A DNA stretch of 64,000 bases from Protea cynaroides (GCA_028583415.1 CM053270.1:54632173-54696172); one strand, 5' to 3'. Counted from the stretch's first letter, positions 40,401 through 54,420 are shown. Numbers and translations: made by a program. Notes: generated by a model not told the origin, from the sequence alone.

Positions 40401-43400
40401 TTCAAATAAATTGTGAACACTATTTGGAAATTTAATCCTCCTTATCATCATCAACTTATGAAAATTTAGGATCTATGATTTAATCTAATATTAATACAAA
40501 AACATCTTAACTCTATGGACAAATCCCTTTCGAAGAGAGTCTATTTTAATTTGGGAGTAGCGCCGATACATGATAAACTACGAGAAAGACGTTTGAGATG
40601 GTATGGCCATGTTCAACGGAGGCCGTTAAATGTTCCCATACGGAGGAGTGATTTGATCCAGATTGAAGGGTCTAAAAGAGCTAGAGGCAGACCTAAGATG
40701 ACTCTAGGGGAGGTGATGAAGAAAGACATATATAGTTTAGGCTTTGTTTCAAGTATAACATCAAACAGAGCTGATTGGCAGACAAGAATCCATGTAGCGG
40801 ACCCCATTTAGTTGGGATAAGGCTTTGTTGTTGTTATTGTTGTTGTTGTATGCTCATAATCTGAATCTTGAATTTATCAACTCCTCTGATTTAGTCTCTG
40901 AAGAATAAAACAATAAACACTATTTCTTTCATATATGGTCTTCCTAATGAAGACTGCAAAATATGTACACTTCGGATGTTTGCACCAATATGTCTACATA
41001 AGGCACCACTTGTACTACCAAATTAAATCAGTCTGTCTTTCATGCAAATTTGAAAATTCAGTTTAGAAATTTGAAAGGACTTCTAATGAGAGGGAGAATA
41101 TGTTGAAACTGAGCTAAAAGATCAACAGTAACTTAAAATTTATGGTTAATTCTCTCATTGAAAATACTGATTTTAGTTTTTCAGATATTTTTTAATATTT
41201 GATACTTCATCTCACAAGGAAAATTTTATGAATCATACAACCTAATCATTTGAATCCCATCTCACCCCTCACGAATTTCTGATACAGTTTTTTGTTTTAA
41301 AAATATTGGTCATCATATCATTAATCAAAAAGTCATAATCCAATCCCAAAATGAGTCATAGAGTCTAAGTTTCTGATAGATGTTTGAATAGCCTGACACA
41401 TGCCAAACCCAACAGCTTCATGCGAAAGCAATGAAATCAAAAGGCAACTTTTAGGCTATAAAACTATCCCTTCTGTAAATTAATGGGAAGGCTTAAATCA
41501 CATAACATGAGCACAAGATATATTGAGACAGTTCAAGCACAATTTATTCTGTCTCGTCCTTTGGCACCTTCAGATTTTATACTTCTGCCACTACATGTGT
41601 AACCCAGTAAGATAGCAATAAAGAAAGTGAAAGCTCCACTAGAAAAATAAATAGGGAAAGAAAACAAACATTAGAAGGATCTAATAACCTCAAGTCAAGC
41701 TAGCTCAGAAACTTCCATCCCAACCTTACGCCCAGGTTGGCTACAGTGAGGTCTAAGGAAACCCGACTCAACAGGAGCCCAATAAGATATATAGTGTATT
41801 AGTTTGTATAAATGCATACAAGAATATAAATAGAAGTAAAAGATGTTTTAAGTCAAAATTAGAAAATTAATCAATTAATCAATTAAATGAGTCAGAGCTA
41901 CATAGAAATGACAGTATTTAACAGGAAGAGAAACTAAACATGAAGTCTGAGCAAAGGCTTTTCTCTCTTAACCTATTTATATCTCCTATGAGGTTTAATT
42001 TTTGTCCAATCCAGAAGGCGCCAAGTTATTAGGCAAAATACAGAGTCTCATAGCATATAAGGCGCAAGTTGCAAGATGAAGTAACAATGAAACATTTGAC
42101 CAAAATATCAAAAACTAAGGCTGTGTTTGGTATCTTTTTTGTTTTTGATTTTTGCTATTTTTACAAAAAGTATTTTTGAAAACCATTTTTTATCAAAAAT
42201 AAAAATTCATTTGGTAACTACAATCAAAAATAGATTGTAGAATGAAAAATAGATTTGCTATGCCTATGTTTAAAAATAATTTTTATAACTTTTATAGATC
42301 CATCTATAGTATACTTTGCTCTCTACTGTCCAGTAACATTTGTGGAAACAACCGGAAGGCAAAGCTGATTCCACTACCTCGCCCCCTGACACAGAGTATT
42401 CAATTTACAAGGAATATTGACACAGAGTCTACAGAAACTGGAATGATATGATGAACTGAAACTAAAATTTAGATGAGTTCAAATTTTAGTGAAGGAAGGC
42501 CTTTGAGAGACAGTTTTGAACTTGGAAGTTGGTATGGTGGAAAAAAATTGAACACGAAAACCAGAGTCAAAACAACTCAACCACGATCAAAAATCTTTCT
42601 GCATTCTCAAGAACACTAGATTACCAATATTACATGATTGCAGAAAGAGATAGTCAGAGACCTGCACCCATAGTTTGTCACTCGAAGTCCTTTCTGTCGT
42701 GGAAATGTCCTGGTTCCTCAAGCCCCTATACTTTATGGGAATCTAGCCCATTCAATTAGTTTCAGTAGTCCATTCAATTAGTTTCAGTAACGAGCCAGAA
42801 TGAATGGACAGAGTATACAAGTCAGATCAGAGGATCACCACACCACTTGTCTCTCTGCCAAATACAAGCACCCATCTTCTTCCACTATTTACTATAACTA
42901 ATTACTCCCAAAACAAATCCGTTTCATCAAGAAGACCATGAGCTTCCTCCCCAAGTTCACTTTGTCACCCAATCCTGCACTTCCCCTTCAGAAAAAGCCG
43001 AAATCCTGAAACTACCGATTTGGGTGTCTATGTCAACAAGTTCAAAACGCTAAGTGGAATGCTGCATCTACCGAATTGGGAGTCTGAGAGGTTTCAGTGA
43101 CATTGTTGCCTGGGGACTGAGGATCCTTCAGTAAGGAACAGGAGAGAGAGAGAGAGAGAGAGAGAGATCAGCTAACCTTTTCCCATAACCCATATATTAG
43201 TGAGCTTTTAAATTTTGGTTCTTTGCAATTTGACAAATCTTATATATATGTGTGCTTATTGGATGGGAGTGTGTACAAGGCACAATGTGTAGCCAATTCC
43301 AGACTGAAAAGATGAACTCCTGCAACAACCTTTAGTATTCGATGGCACAGTGCTTCGACACCAGCTCAACATTCCTACACAGTTCGTATGGCCCGACAAC

Positions 43401-46400
43401 GAGAAGCCCACTGCTGAGGCTCCAGAACTCCATGTCCCAGTCATCAATTTGAGTGGGTTCCTTCAAGTTCAAAACGCAAAGTCAGAGTCGTCAGACACCA
43501 ATAACAATCAATTGATACTGCGGCTCATGGAATGCTGCATCTGCTGCTTAAGAGCCCAATCGGCCATCTGGGGTTTATCCTCCAGTCTTCACAAAAACCC
43601 CAGCATGGCAAAGCTCCGAAGCAAGGCCATATCCAACCTTAGGAGTGATCAAAGACCTCGCAGCCTCCTCATACTTGTGGTTGCCAGAGATGAATCGGTC
43701 CTTGAAATGCTGTCGCTTCTTGCCCTTGAGGGAACGGATTCGATTGAGCTTCTTCTATCGCTCGCGCTCATGAGAACTTCCATCGTGAAGAATTCCTTCT
43801 TATAGCATGAGGTTTTGTCGTTATAAGAATTTGACACTTTTACCCTTACTTTTAGATCCGTTGGAGAGAAAAACGCATGTGCAACTTAAGTTGCGCAAAA
43901 ACAGATTCACAAATAATTTTTTGGCAAAAATCAAAAAGAGGTCTCAAAAAGCCTATTTTTATTTTTTCTGACAAGAAATAGCAACCAAAAACGATACCAA
44001 ACACCTACAAAAATTTTAAAAAAAATTGTCAGAAAAATAAAAACAAAAATGATACCAAACATAGCCTAAGTAAACTGTTTCTACAGCAATTCCCTTTCTT
44101 TTTTGTAGTGTTTTTGTTTTACATTCATTAACGTTATGTACAATCAACAGAACAGATTTCTAATCTACCCATATTAATACAATTTTCACAGATGATACAC
44201 TTCAATAGACAAAATCTTACACTTCAATGTACCACTTCAAATTCTAGTATTTACAGAACCAGAATGTTACAACATCCAAGCTGAACTATAGTTTTCAAAG
44301 GAATTCCTGCAGAAAAAAAATACCTGAAAGACTTTGCAGCATCAATGAGTTCACCTATGAATACATCATTTGGGAATATCTGGAAATGTAGCAGTATGCA
44401 GTCAATAACCATCACAGAGAAACTGCAAGAGTAGCATTTATCTTAAGATAAGAGGCAAAAAAAATAATTATCACCTGAAAAAATACATTTTCCAATAGAA
44501 CTATATGATGTGTCCATTGAAACAATGAATGAAAACACCTAACACCTAACACCAGTATAGAACATGTACCAAAGACATTATAGTTAAGGGAATAGTAACT
44601 GCTACTTTTCTTATGAACTGCATTGTCAAGTTTTAAGACTCAAGAGGCCTCTTCATTGTCTTTCCCTAGAGCTATCGCATTCTATCCACCACCCATAGGA
44701 AGTGGCAAAGTGCTTTGTATTAAATATAAAACTTATCTCTACCTCAGTGAGACTTTATTTACATTTCTTTCAGATAAGAGACTTCCCGTCAAAGGAAGCA
44801 TATAAGTGAACAGAAATTCTATTTTGCTCCTTTTCCTGTTTGACAATATATGTCTGATGCAGAAGTCAACGTAATGATGGAGCTGGACCGATGGTGTGGT
44901 TCTTCTCTTTGTACAATGGAAATGGATAGGACTGGAAAGTTGCAGTCAAAATAAAGGGGAGATTCGGACACAAGTATGTACTATGACAGGAGGTCTCTTC
45001 TGATCTTTCTATTACAGGCAATGCCGCTAACACAACTATCATTTCAATTATTGATGATTGCCAGTTAATACTACACTTGCAAAGGGAATTCGTCCATTTA
45101 CATAGCATCCCATACCTGTTTGACATTGAGATACTGTATTGGGACTGATCTTGCTATGTATAAGAAAGATATTTTTATAATTTTATCTCACCAAAAAAGT
45201 ATGTATTGATATTCTCATCCAAACCTCTTGACAAGCCAATTAAGTAAAATCACTAAGACAATATAGAATACTTAGTTTCAATCATAAATAAAGAAGTTGA
45301 CAAGGTTTTAATCGTAGAATTTGACGCGGAGATAAAACTTCTCATCGTGAGCACTTTATTTTTAAGGAAAATTATTCGTACCACCCCTGGGTCCAAAATA
45401 CACCTACTACCCTAAAGTTCACAACAATTACACGTACTAGTGTACTACCCCTAAATGACAAACATTGTTACACAGAGGCCCATTCCATTAGATTTTTTCT
45501 ATTAGTTGATGATGCCAGCACGAATTGTATTTTTGAAGGTCAAAAATACCCTTATTGGTATTGTGAAAAGACCATACTTGTGAAGTGAAAAGACAATAAA
45601 ACCCTTTCACTTACTTTCCCTTTTTCCTCCACTTTCTTCTCCATTTTTCCTAGCTTTCATTTGAAATCGTGAACTGATAGAAGCCCGAAGTCGACGAAGG
45701 TGAGATCGACTGAACCGAAGAAGGAAAGGCGACAGCTCGTGATCTCTTTACTTCGGCAGCAAATTAATGATAGTATATATGATAGTGTTTCAATTTTCAA
45801 CATTCTTCTTCATCTGGTTTTCAAAGGCCTCAGGCACCGAGATTCAAATGTCTTCTCCTCCATATTCCGCAAGAAAATTCAAATCTAAAGTCCTTAACTA
45901 TCTCCATTAACCCTACAACCGAGAATAATACTTAAATCTTGTTCCCCTTCTATCCACTCTATGTCCCCCTGATGCGGGATCCGGGTTGAGAAAACCCTAA
46001 TTAATCCGCTAATGGGCCCAACCAAATAACATGGAAGCTTGATTCAACAAACAGTAGCAGAATTGTAAATAAACTCAAAACTCAACCAGTGATGGCAATT
46101 TCGTAATTAATCTGAAGTTTGAAATAACTCTAAAGAACCAAACAATACCTTAAGACATGGGAGGAATTAGAATTAAAGATAAGGCACAAACTAAGAAGGA
46201 TGGCATAAAGAAGGACAAAACAGATTTATTTTATAAGATGAGGGTAATTCTGGAAAACCAGAAACAAATTAACCCTTCTTCAAGCTCACGACAGAAGAGA
46301 GTGGTGGAAACCAGTTTCAAATAACGGAAGAGAACTTCTTCAATACAGCTCCAATCAAGCTGAAATTTCTGGTTAAGAGTCGAAACACCTAGCGCTGCTG

Positions 46401-49400
46401 ACCTGTGTTGAATCACACCAAGAAATCAACTCAGTCATGGGGTATTTCATAAACCAGAACCAGGTGGAAGGAACAATTGCAGGTTTGTCAGACCTGGATT
46501 TCGCAGCAAGGTGTAAGATTTGGAGCTAAGAACGTAGGTTTTGGGTCGCCCTTAGGGTTTGAACTATCACCCAAAGGTTCAAGTCAATCAAACCTGTTTC
46601 TTATGAGATCGATGCAATATTCTGGAGGCTGCTTCTACCGTGAGTTGCAGAAATCACAATAACAGTAATAAGGAGATAAGGAAGAAGAAGGTTAGGAGAA
46701 TAAAAGGAGGGAAGAGAGGGGAAGACAACCTAAGAGAAGGGCTGCTCCTGATCGCACAAACGAACAAGAGAGAGAAGGGGGAAGGAGAGAGAGAGCACAC
46801 CACTTCGCTGCAGGCACACAACTGAATCTCAATTCATTCTCTTTTCTTCAAATCTTCTCTAAATTAAAAGTTCTATTACATGTGTATTTAAAAGAAATAC
46901 TTTCCTAAACTAATTTAAAGTAAACTTAGAAAGTAAATAACATCTTTATGAAATCAAATCTAATCCCTATGGCATAAAATAGAAATAGTAAATAAGGAAA
47001 CCTAAAAATTAAAACTTCCTAATCTAATTAATCATCTACCAACCCTTTCCAGACCAAAAGGTTGGTTTGGGTTTGAGCCGGTTCAGATTTGGCTTGGGTA
47101 GCCAAATTGGCTCGTGTCGATCCATCCATGACATTGCTACTGCATCAACTCTCCGCTTCTCAAAAGAACTCGACTCCGTCGAGTCTGGATAAGGACCAAG
47201 AATACCGTCAGATGGAATGCGTTGGAGGAGAAGCGAGTTAGCATTCTTTTTTAAGCTTGATGGCGGGAAGGTGTTTTTGCCGGAAGAAGTTGCATATCGA
47301 GCCCACCGAATTTGAAGGTGTACGTATTCTCGTACCCATCATGCTCGAACCTTCTTGTCAAACATCCAAGGAACTGACCAAGGAGAAGGTGACAGATCTT
47401 GAGGGGTAACACATCACATCGAACAGTGTCGATCAATCCGCCGATGGAATACGTGACCAAGCATCGCTCATGAACCTTAAGATTATTGTTATTTATCCAT
47501 CCAACCTTGTAGGGATGCGGATGGGGCTCTGTCTTCAAACCCAACTTGTTAACCATATCTTCGATACCGCATTGGTGCAACTGCCGCCGTCAATAATCAT
47601 GGTGCATAGGGAACCGTTGCATCGTACCCGTGTCTGGAAAATATTGCCGCGTCGCCAATCATCCTCTTCAGGTATCTTTGTAGCCAAGAGAGGGCGAAGG
47701 ACCATAAAAGGCTGGTGCAACCCGATCAACATCATCGTCGCTATCATCACTATCGTGCTCGGCTGCCAAGTATACGATCTCATTCTTACGTTGCTCTTCT
47801 GTGGCAGTAGCCATGAGTTCTTCTTTATCGGCAAAAGCAATGGAGCGATTTGGGCAATGGGAAGCAAAGTGACCGAAACCCTTACAGGTGTAACATTGGA
47901 TCTCAGCCCTCGGTTTTGAAGGAGGCCTATCATAACCACGCCGAGGCGGAGAATAAGGACGGGTCGGCCGTGAAGATGCCATACTAGAACCACTTTCTTG
48001 GGGCTTGCTAAAAGACTTCTCTGGTGGTGGAGCTTGCTTGACAAAATTGTTACCTTTAGAGAACGTCTGCGGGAAGCTTCTCCGGTTGTATGGCCGCTTT
48101 AAATTTTCCTCGACCGATATGCCACTTGTACGGCGTCCTCCATTGTATGTAACCTATTGGAAGCCAAGGAAGCACTAATTCGTGGATGCAAACCATTACG
48201 AAATTGTGCGACCAAAACATCTTCATCCCAATCAAAATCAGATCGGGTAGCCAAATAATAGAATCGGGCCACATATTCTTCCAAGATCATCTTGTCTTGC
48301 CGTAATTGAGTAAACTTGAGATGCGTCCGTTGCTTATAATCAAGAGGTAGGAATCGACGGTTCATTGCCGCATACATCTCAGCCCAAGTATTTATCTCAC
48401 CAATGCCGCGAGTTTGATTTTGTTTCTGATATTTAATCCACCAAACTCGTGCCGTGCCCTTCAATTTAGCTTCTGCAAACATCAATTTTCTAGGCTCTGA
48501 CAATCCGTACCATTTGGAAAATATCTCCAAACTATGGATCCAGTCAAGATATTCCTCAGGATTTTGGTCTCCATTAAAATCAAGCACATCCAGCCGTGCT
48601 CCTTTGTCAGCACCAAAAATTTCTCCATGTCGACCAACTCCATATGGTGGTGGTGGTGGTGGTACGTGTCGTGATGGTGATGGTGGTGGAGAGGCATTGG
48701 GAGGTGGAACATATGAGACGGAGTTGGAAAAATCTCCAAGTATGGGACTCTTACCTTTTATAGCATGTGACAACGAGTCAATGGACATCTGCATTTTTGC
48801 CATCATATCCTGAAAATTTAAAATAGAAGCATCTATCCCATCCAGTCGGTTTGATATACCATTAATGGCCATGTTAGTTTCCTCTTTGTCGGCGGTAACA
48901 CGTGCTAGGAGCTCATTGTTACTCACCATGACTGTAGGATATTCGCTCTGATACCAATTGATGCGGGATCCGGGTTGAGAAAACCCTAATTAATCCGCTA
49001 ATGGGCCCAACCAAATAACATGGAAGCTTGATTCAACAAACAGTGGCAGAATTGTAAATAAACTCAAAACTCAACCAGTGATGGCAATTTCGTAATTAAT
49101 CTGAAGTTTGAAATAACTCTAAAGAACCAAACAATACCTTAAGACATGGGAGGAATTAGAATTAAAGATAAGGCACAAACTAAGAAGGATGGCATAAAGA
49201 AGGACAAAGCAGATTTATTTTATAAGATGAGGGTAATTCTGGAAAACCAGAAACAAATTAACCCTTCTTCAAGCTCACGACAGAAGAGAGTGGTGGAAAC
49301 CAGTTTCAAATAACGGAAGAGAACTTCTTCAATACAGCTCCAATCAAGCTGAAATTTCTGGTTAAGAGTCGAAACACCTAGCGCTGCTGACCTGTGTTGA

Positions 49401-52400
49401 ATCACACCAAGAAATCAACTCAGTCATGGGGTATTTCATAAACCAGAACCAGGTGGAAGGAACAATTGCAGGTTTGTCAGACCTGGATTTCGCAGCAAGG
49501 TGTAAGATTTGGAGCTAAGAACGTAGGTTTTGGGTCGCCCTTAGGGTTTGAACTATCACCCAAAGGTTCAAGTCAATCAAACCTGTTTCTTATGAGATCG
49601 ATGCAATATTCTGGAGGCTGCTTCTACCGTGAGTTGCAGAAATCACAATAACAGTAATAAGGAGATAAGGAAGAAGAAGGTTAGGAGAATAAAAGGAGGA
49701 AGAGAGGGGGAAGACAACCTAAGAGAAGGGCTGCTCCTGATCGCACAAACGAACAAGAGAGAGAAGGGGAAGGAGAGAGAGAGCACACCACTTCTGCCTG
49801 CAGGCACACAACTGAATCTCAATTCATTCTCTTTTCTTCAAATCTTCTCTAAATTAAAAGTTCTATTACATGTGTATTTAAAAGAAATACTTTCCTAAAC
49901 TAATTTAAAGTAAACTTAGAAAGTAAATAACATCTTTATGAAATCAAATCTAATCCCTATGGCATAAAATAGAAATAGTAAATAAGGAAACCTAAAAATT
50001 AAAACTTCCTAATCTAATTAATCATCTACCAACCCTTTCCAGACCAAAAGGTTGGTTTGGGTTTGAGCCGGTTCAGATTTGGCTTGGGTAGCCAAATTGG
50101 CTCGTGTCGATCCATCCATGACATTGCTACTGCATCACCCCCCCCCCTCTCCCTATTCCGGCTCCATTGTCTAGGGTTAGGGTTCGGGTTTTACAGTTCT
50201 TCTCTTTCCAAAGTTACGGTACTGAAGTTTGAGGGTTAATCGAAGCACACTATTCGATGTAACTTTCCTTACCTTTTTGGGCTCAAAGGAATGATGGTTT
50301 GAAGGTGGGAAATTGAATAATTTGCTGCAGTCCGTTGCCGGATTTGGAGCTCTGGCCACAATAGCGTCCAAGTTACAGATGAGCCCACAACTGCGGCAGA
50401 TCGATGGAGAAATTCACAACAATTTTCGGGCTCTCGCGTAAGATTTCTTCTATTCTATTTACCTTTTACTTCTCACTTTAGTGCTTTCGTCCTTAAACAA
50501 GAGTCCAAAGTACATCTTTATCTTGAGATTCTGATGTTGAAATCTGAATGACTTCCCTAAAACCCTTGACCGAAAAACATAAATTAAAAAAGAATGTTGC
50601 TAGCCAAAGAATGCCAACGATCTTGGAGTTGGCTGGAGAATGTTGCTAGCCAGAGTAGTTGCAGTGTAAAATGTTCGACCATCGAACGTTGGAGTGTAAA
50701 ATGAGGGGAAAAGATGTTGTTTTTTATATAAGGGTTTAGGAGGGTAACTTTGGTCATTTCATCATTTCTTATTTTTAGAAGGTTAAAAAAGTCATTTTAA
50801 CCTATTTTGTTTGTAAATGCAACAAGGGTAAAAATTTTCTTTAAATTTTTTTACTTAATACTATTAAAAATTGGAGTGCGGTTGTAATTGTTGTGAACTT
50901 TAGGGTAGTAAGTGTATTTAGACCTAAGTTCAAGGGTGGTACGATTAATTTTCCCTTATTTATAATATAAAGGTAAGATAGAAAGTACAAGACTAACCTC
51001 AAGTAGTTATACCAACACCACTAAACAAAAGAGAAAGGTCTAAACTACCCTTGAAGAATTCTAAGCAATAAATGACAATTCTACCCATACTACTAAGTGT
51101 TACATACTACACCTTTAATTGAACCTTTTAACATACATGGCGAGTTCTTTTCTGTTCAACTGTTTGTTAGATTTCTTTAAAGGGTTGTTCTTTCAACAAG
51201 TTGCCTTAGTGAGTGCTATGATATCTCATTTTATTTAAGATATACATTTTGATAAAAAGTTTCACATTTCAAGAGTCAAAATACCTCTACATTCTTTAAA
51301 TCCATAGTCCCATCTATAACTTCTATTAATAACTCATGTTCCTGTATCAATGTCTCACTGATCTCCATCTTCTGTGGGCAAGGTAAGTCCTCTAAGGTAG
51401 GAATGAATGTCTTCAGTGACAACCTGATGTGATTTCCTTCGAAATCAATGATCTTCAGACTTGTCAACGCATCTTCAATCTGTTGAATTGCTTCAACCCT
51501 AAAAAACCAGAGCAAATAAACAAGTTGTGGTAAATCCATGTAAACAGAATAAAGAAAAAGTATAAACTTCCCTAAATGGATCAGTTACCTTCTAAAAACG
51601 GACTCAAGATCCTGCAAAGTGCCTAAAGCAATTTTTTTCTTCTCAATCTGATGATCAAGTTCCAAAATCTGAAAGGTAGAATCATAATCTTCATAATTTA
51701 GCAGTTACGAAAAAGCAATCCTTATAAACTAGGAGAAGCTGGTACTGAAACATGAAAGAAGGCAACTCAACAACATCAAGAGAAAGAAAACTAGCTTAAA
51801 AACAGGTGATACCAAAACTGAAATTATGACCAACAGAATCAACAAAAAGGATGTTAATATATTTTATATTAAACAAAATGTTCTATAAAAAGTAGTTTTA
51901 CTATAAAGACTTTGATCCTTGTTAGGGTCAGCAGGCAACTATATATTTTTTGCGCATTTCAGTGTATGAGTTGCAGTTTTTGTCCCCCTATCTGCTGCAA
52001 TATAGAGTTCTCCTACGGACATCTGGATTTCTTTGCAGCCAAGTGGAACATTTGTGACAAGAGAAGAAACCATCTCCACTCCTGAAGAATCTTTCTTATG
52101 GCCTTTGCTAGGTCCCTAAAAGTTCAAATAAATGTTAGTATGTTGCTGATAAAGTGGTCATCCATGTTGACGGATCATGAAGGGATCAAATTGGGTGAAG
52201 TTTCCCACTAAGTAGCAATTTGTTATTTGTAATTATATAGTCAAGTTTTGTTACTCTACAGGCCACTAATCTGTTTTTGTTTTCCTTTCAATGCAATGCT
52301 TTCCCTGCCAGGTGTTGCTTCGTCATACAATAATTCAATTCAATTTGTCCTCAATACGAAAATAAGTTACACATAAAGAGATCCATTCTTTTTTGGTAGA

Positions 52401-54420
52401 ACAACTGAAACAGAGGAGGGGGGAAAAGAAAATAAGGAAAGAAAATTCCCAACCTCAAAATTATAATCACATGCCTTCATCAAAATCTTTTGGTTGTCAC
52501 CAGATATTGAGCACCCAATATGTCCATTCCCTTGTAGCTTTTGCGGACCCTAGAAAACAAGTATAGTAGCTTCAATGAGGATTACATCAATGCACATTGC
52601 CAATGCAATCTACGTAGTACAAGAATATGGTCAAGTAAACATAAACAAAAGATATATCAATCAGACAAGTAAAAAACAGCAACAATCAGCTATTCCACCA
52701 TATGTTAATTGCTGACGATTACAAGTATTAGCAGTTCTAGAATTAGTTAAGAGGTACTCCTAACAAACTTCCTTCGTTGGGAACTTGAGTGGCATGTTGG
52801 AGAATGCTGCTCTCTTCCCATTTCATTCCAGTTATTTGTCTTGCCCCTCTTTCTTTAGGGGGGTGCCAGGGCTAGAACTCAACTCTGGTTTTATATATTT
52901 ACACTTCTTCCCAAAGTTAGAATGTCAGGAAAAGGGAAGATTAGTCTTTATTTCAGATACCCAAAGAATTCATGTTAGGTTCCCCCCCTCCTCTCTCTCT
53001 CTCTCCCCCGGTCCCATTTTATGCAGGAATCCCATCTTTTTGAAATTCCCAGGCTTAGATATCACCACAATTTATCAAAGTTTTCCTTCAAAAGCATATC
53101 ATTCTAGATGCAAGGTGAAAAATAGGTCTTTAGATTTCACTTCATTCTTTTACCCATGTCAACCTCTTCTGTTTTTGTTAGTAATAATATTGGGTAATTT
53201 TAAGATTATTTCTCAAAAGCATATCAATGCGGATGCAAAAAAAAATTAATAGGTGTCTGGATTTGTCAATTTCTTCTTTTATTCCTCCAAAAGATTTCTT
53301 TTTTTCTCTAAGTAACAATTTCCAATATGTAACATAATACTTCAAATAAATTAGAACTTAACAATCATGGCAAACCTACAACGAAATAAGAGATACCTAT
53401 TTACTTGATCAAATCTTTCGTTGATGGTGAGAATGAGATTTCTTTTGTTGGAGAAACATGTTATCCTCTACAAATAACTGTTTCACTCTTTACAGGACAG
53501 TTTTTGCCATTCAAGATTATGAACATGTCAGCAGATTCCTTGGCTGGTCCCAACTCCCATGTGACCAATCAGGTCCCTTAACTCAAGCCAAAGGAGAGAC
53601 TAAGATTCTTTTGTAGGAAAAAAAAATTATGCTCAATAAATAACTGTTTAATCTTTACAAGACAATCCTTGCCATTTTAGATTGCCAACATACCAAAAGA
53701 GCACTAAGCTGGGCCCTGCAACGAAGCAGGTTACTACCCACTCCCACACCCAAGCCAACAAACAACAAATCAGTGTCCTTAAAGAGAATCCCAAGCATAT
53801 GAGCTTTTGGTAACAATCATGTGGGATAAATATAATGCAAAGTTCAAACCCAAAGTAAAAGGCCACCCATTCCAAATCTCATGAACAACCCCCCCACAGG
53901 GGTCAAAGCTTTTTGGAGCTCCATTAACAAATCCAAGTCCCAGGAAATGATTTCTTATTCATAACTTCTGAAATGGTTCTAAAATAGACACCTCCAGAAG
54001 GGATAAGGAATTATGGCGACTGACGAACCCAACCTCTTTGTTGGCAACTAACGAACCCAACCTCCAGAAGGGATAAGGAATTATTAGAAATTGTAACAAA
54101 GTAGAAAATAAGAGAAGAAATAAAGGAAGAGAGAGAGAGAGAGCATAATCGAATTAGTTGGTGCTGCTCTCCTCTCTGTAGTTTATATTTATAGAAAATA
54201 TAAATCAACTAGTAGATAAGATCTAGGACTCTACAAGTCAAAGTCCTAGTCACAGACTAAAGACGAAGTAAACTCAAAATAGGAAAAGGAAACTAACAAG
54301 CATAACTGATTAGCTGGTAAAAAAAACTAATAAACTAACTAGTAGTCCATCAGTCCACAAGATTAACTGCTTTGACTTGCTTTGACTTATCAGCAATAAC
54401 GTATTTTATATCATTACGCT

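Larger units (their letters stand above)
42119..44066. mobile_element. GA20ox-carrying Harbinger-like element, copy B allele
   Basis: Same ends and taa duplications (42116-42118 and 44067-44069) as 26882-28830. The GA microsatellite at 43142-43167 is slightly different in length. Confidence 0.82.
31232..45964. repeat. Large near-identical block, copy B (start of downstream contig)
   Basis: 14.7 kb collinear with 15443-30731. It begins on the first base after the gap and stops matching only where copy A runs out. Contains the same transposons and exons 9 and 10. Confidence 0.95.
45970..50137 (-). mobile_element. Ty3/gypsy-type LTR retrotransposon with gag and protease only
   Basis: LTRs 45970-47147 and 48959-50137 (TGATGC...GCATCA) with ccccc on both sides. 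The minus-strand primer site TGGTATCAGAGC (48945-48956) is an exact complement of the initiator tRNA-Met end. A purine-rich tract adjoins the other LTR (47148-47165). The 1.8-kb interior encodes gag, a zinc knuckle and protease; reverse transcriptase, RNase H and integrase are missing. The LTRs show fewer than ten differences by eye over about 1.18 kb, so the insertion is recent. Confidence 0.92.
45366..50955. mobile_element. Pack-MULE (Mutator-like) with nested gypsy insertion
   Basis: Left end ggaaaattattcgtacc. The right end is its complement (50900-50955), with matched inner text accctaaagttcacaacaat on both arms. The flanks are ttatttttaa (45356-45365) and ttatttataa (50956-50965), a 10-bp duplication with one mismatch, typical of Mutator-like elements. 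Without the gypsy insertion (45970-50137 plus ccccc) the element is about 1.4 kb. It encodes no transposase and holds captured host sequence. Confidence 0.75.
44380..51284 (-). other. Intron 8 (6.9 kb) in the downstream contig
   Basis: Dominated by the Pack-MULE 45366-50955 and the gypsy-type element inserted in it (45970-50137). 44380-45355 and 50966-51284 show no gene or clear repeat. Confidence 0.75.

Noticed and set aside
15443..45964. Genuine segmental tandem duplication with exon duplication
   Set aside because: Both breakpoints coincide with the 500-N gap and the repeated exons are phase-incompatible; overlap of allelic contigs is simpler. It cannot be excluded without reads.
47470..47919. 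Plus-strand frames opposite gag-protease (also 48454-48813)
   Set aside because: Shadows of the minus-strand gypsy-type coding region, which has clear capsid, zinc-knuckle and protease motifs.
52785..53249. Plus-strand frame of 154 codons
   Set aside because: Lies antisense in intron 5, has no family motif, and shows repeated low-complexity T/C-rich text; judged accidental.
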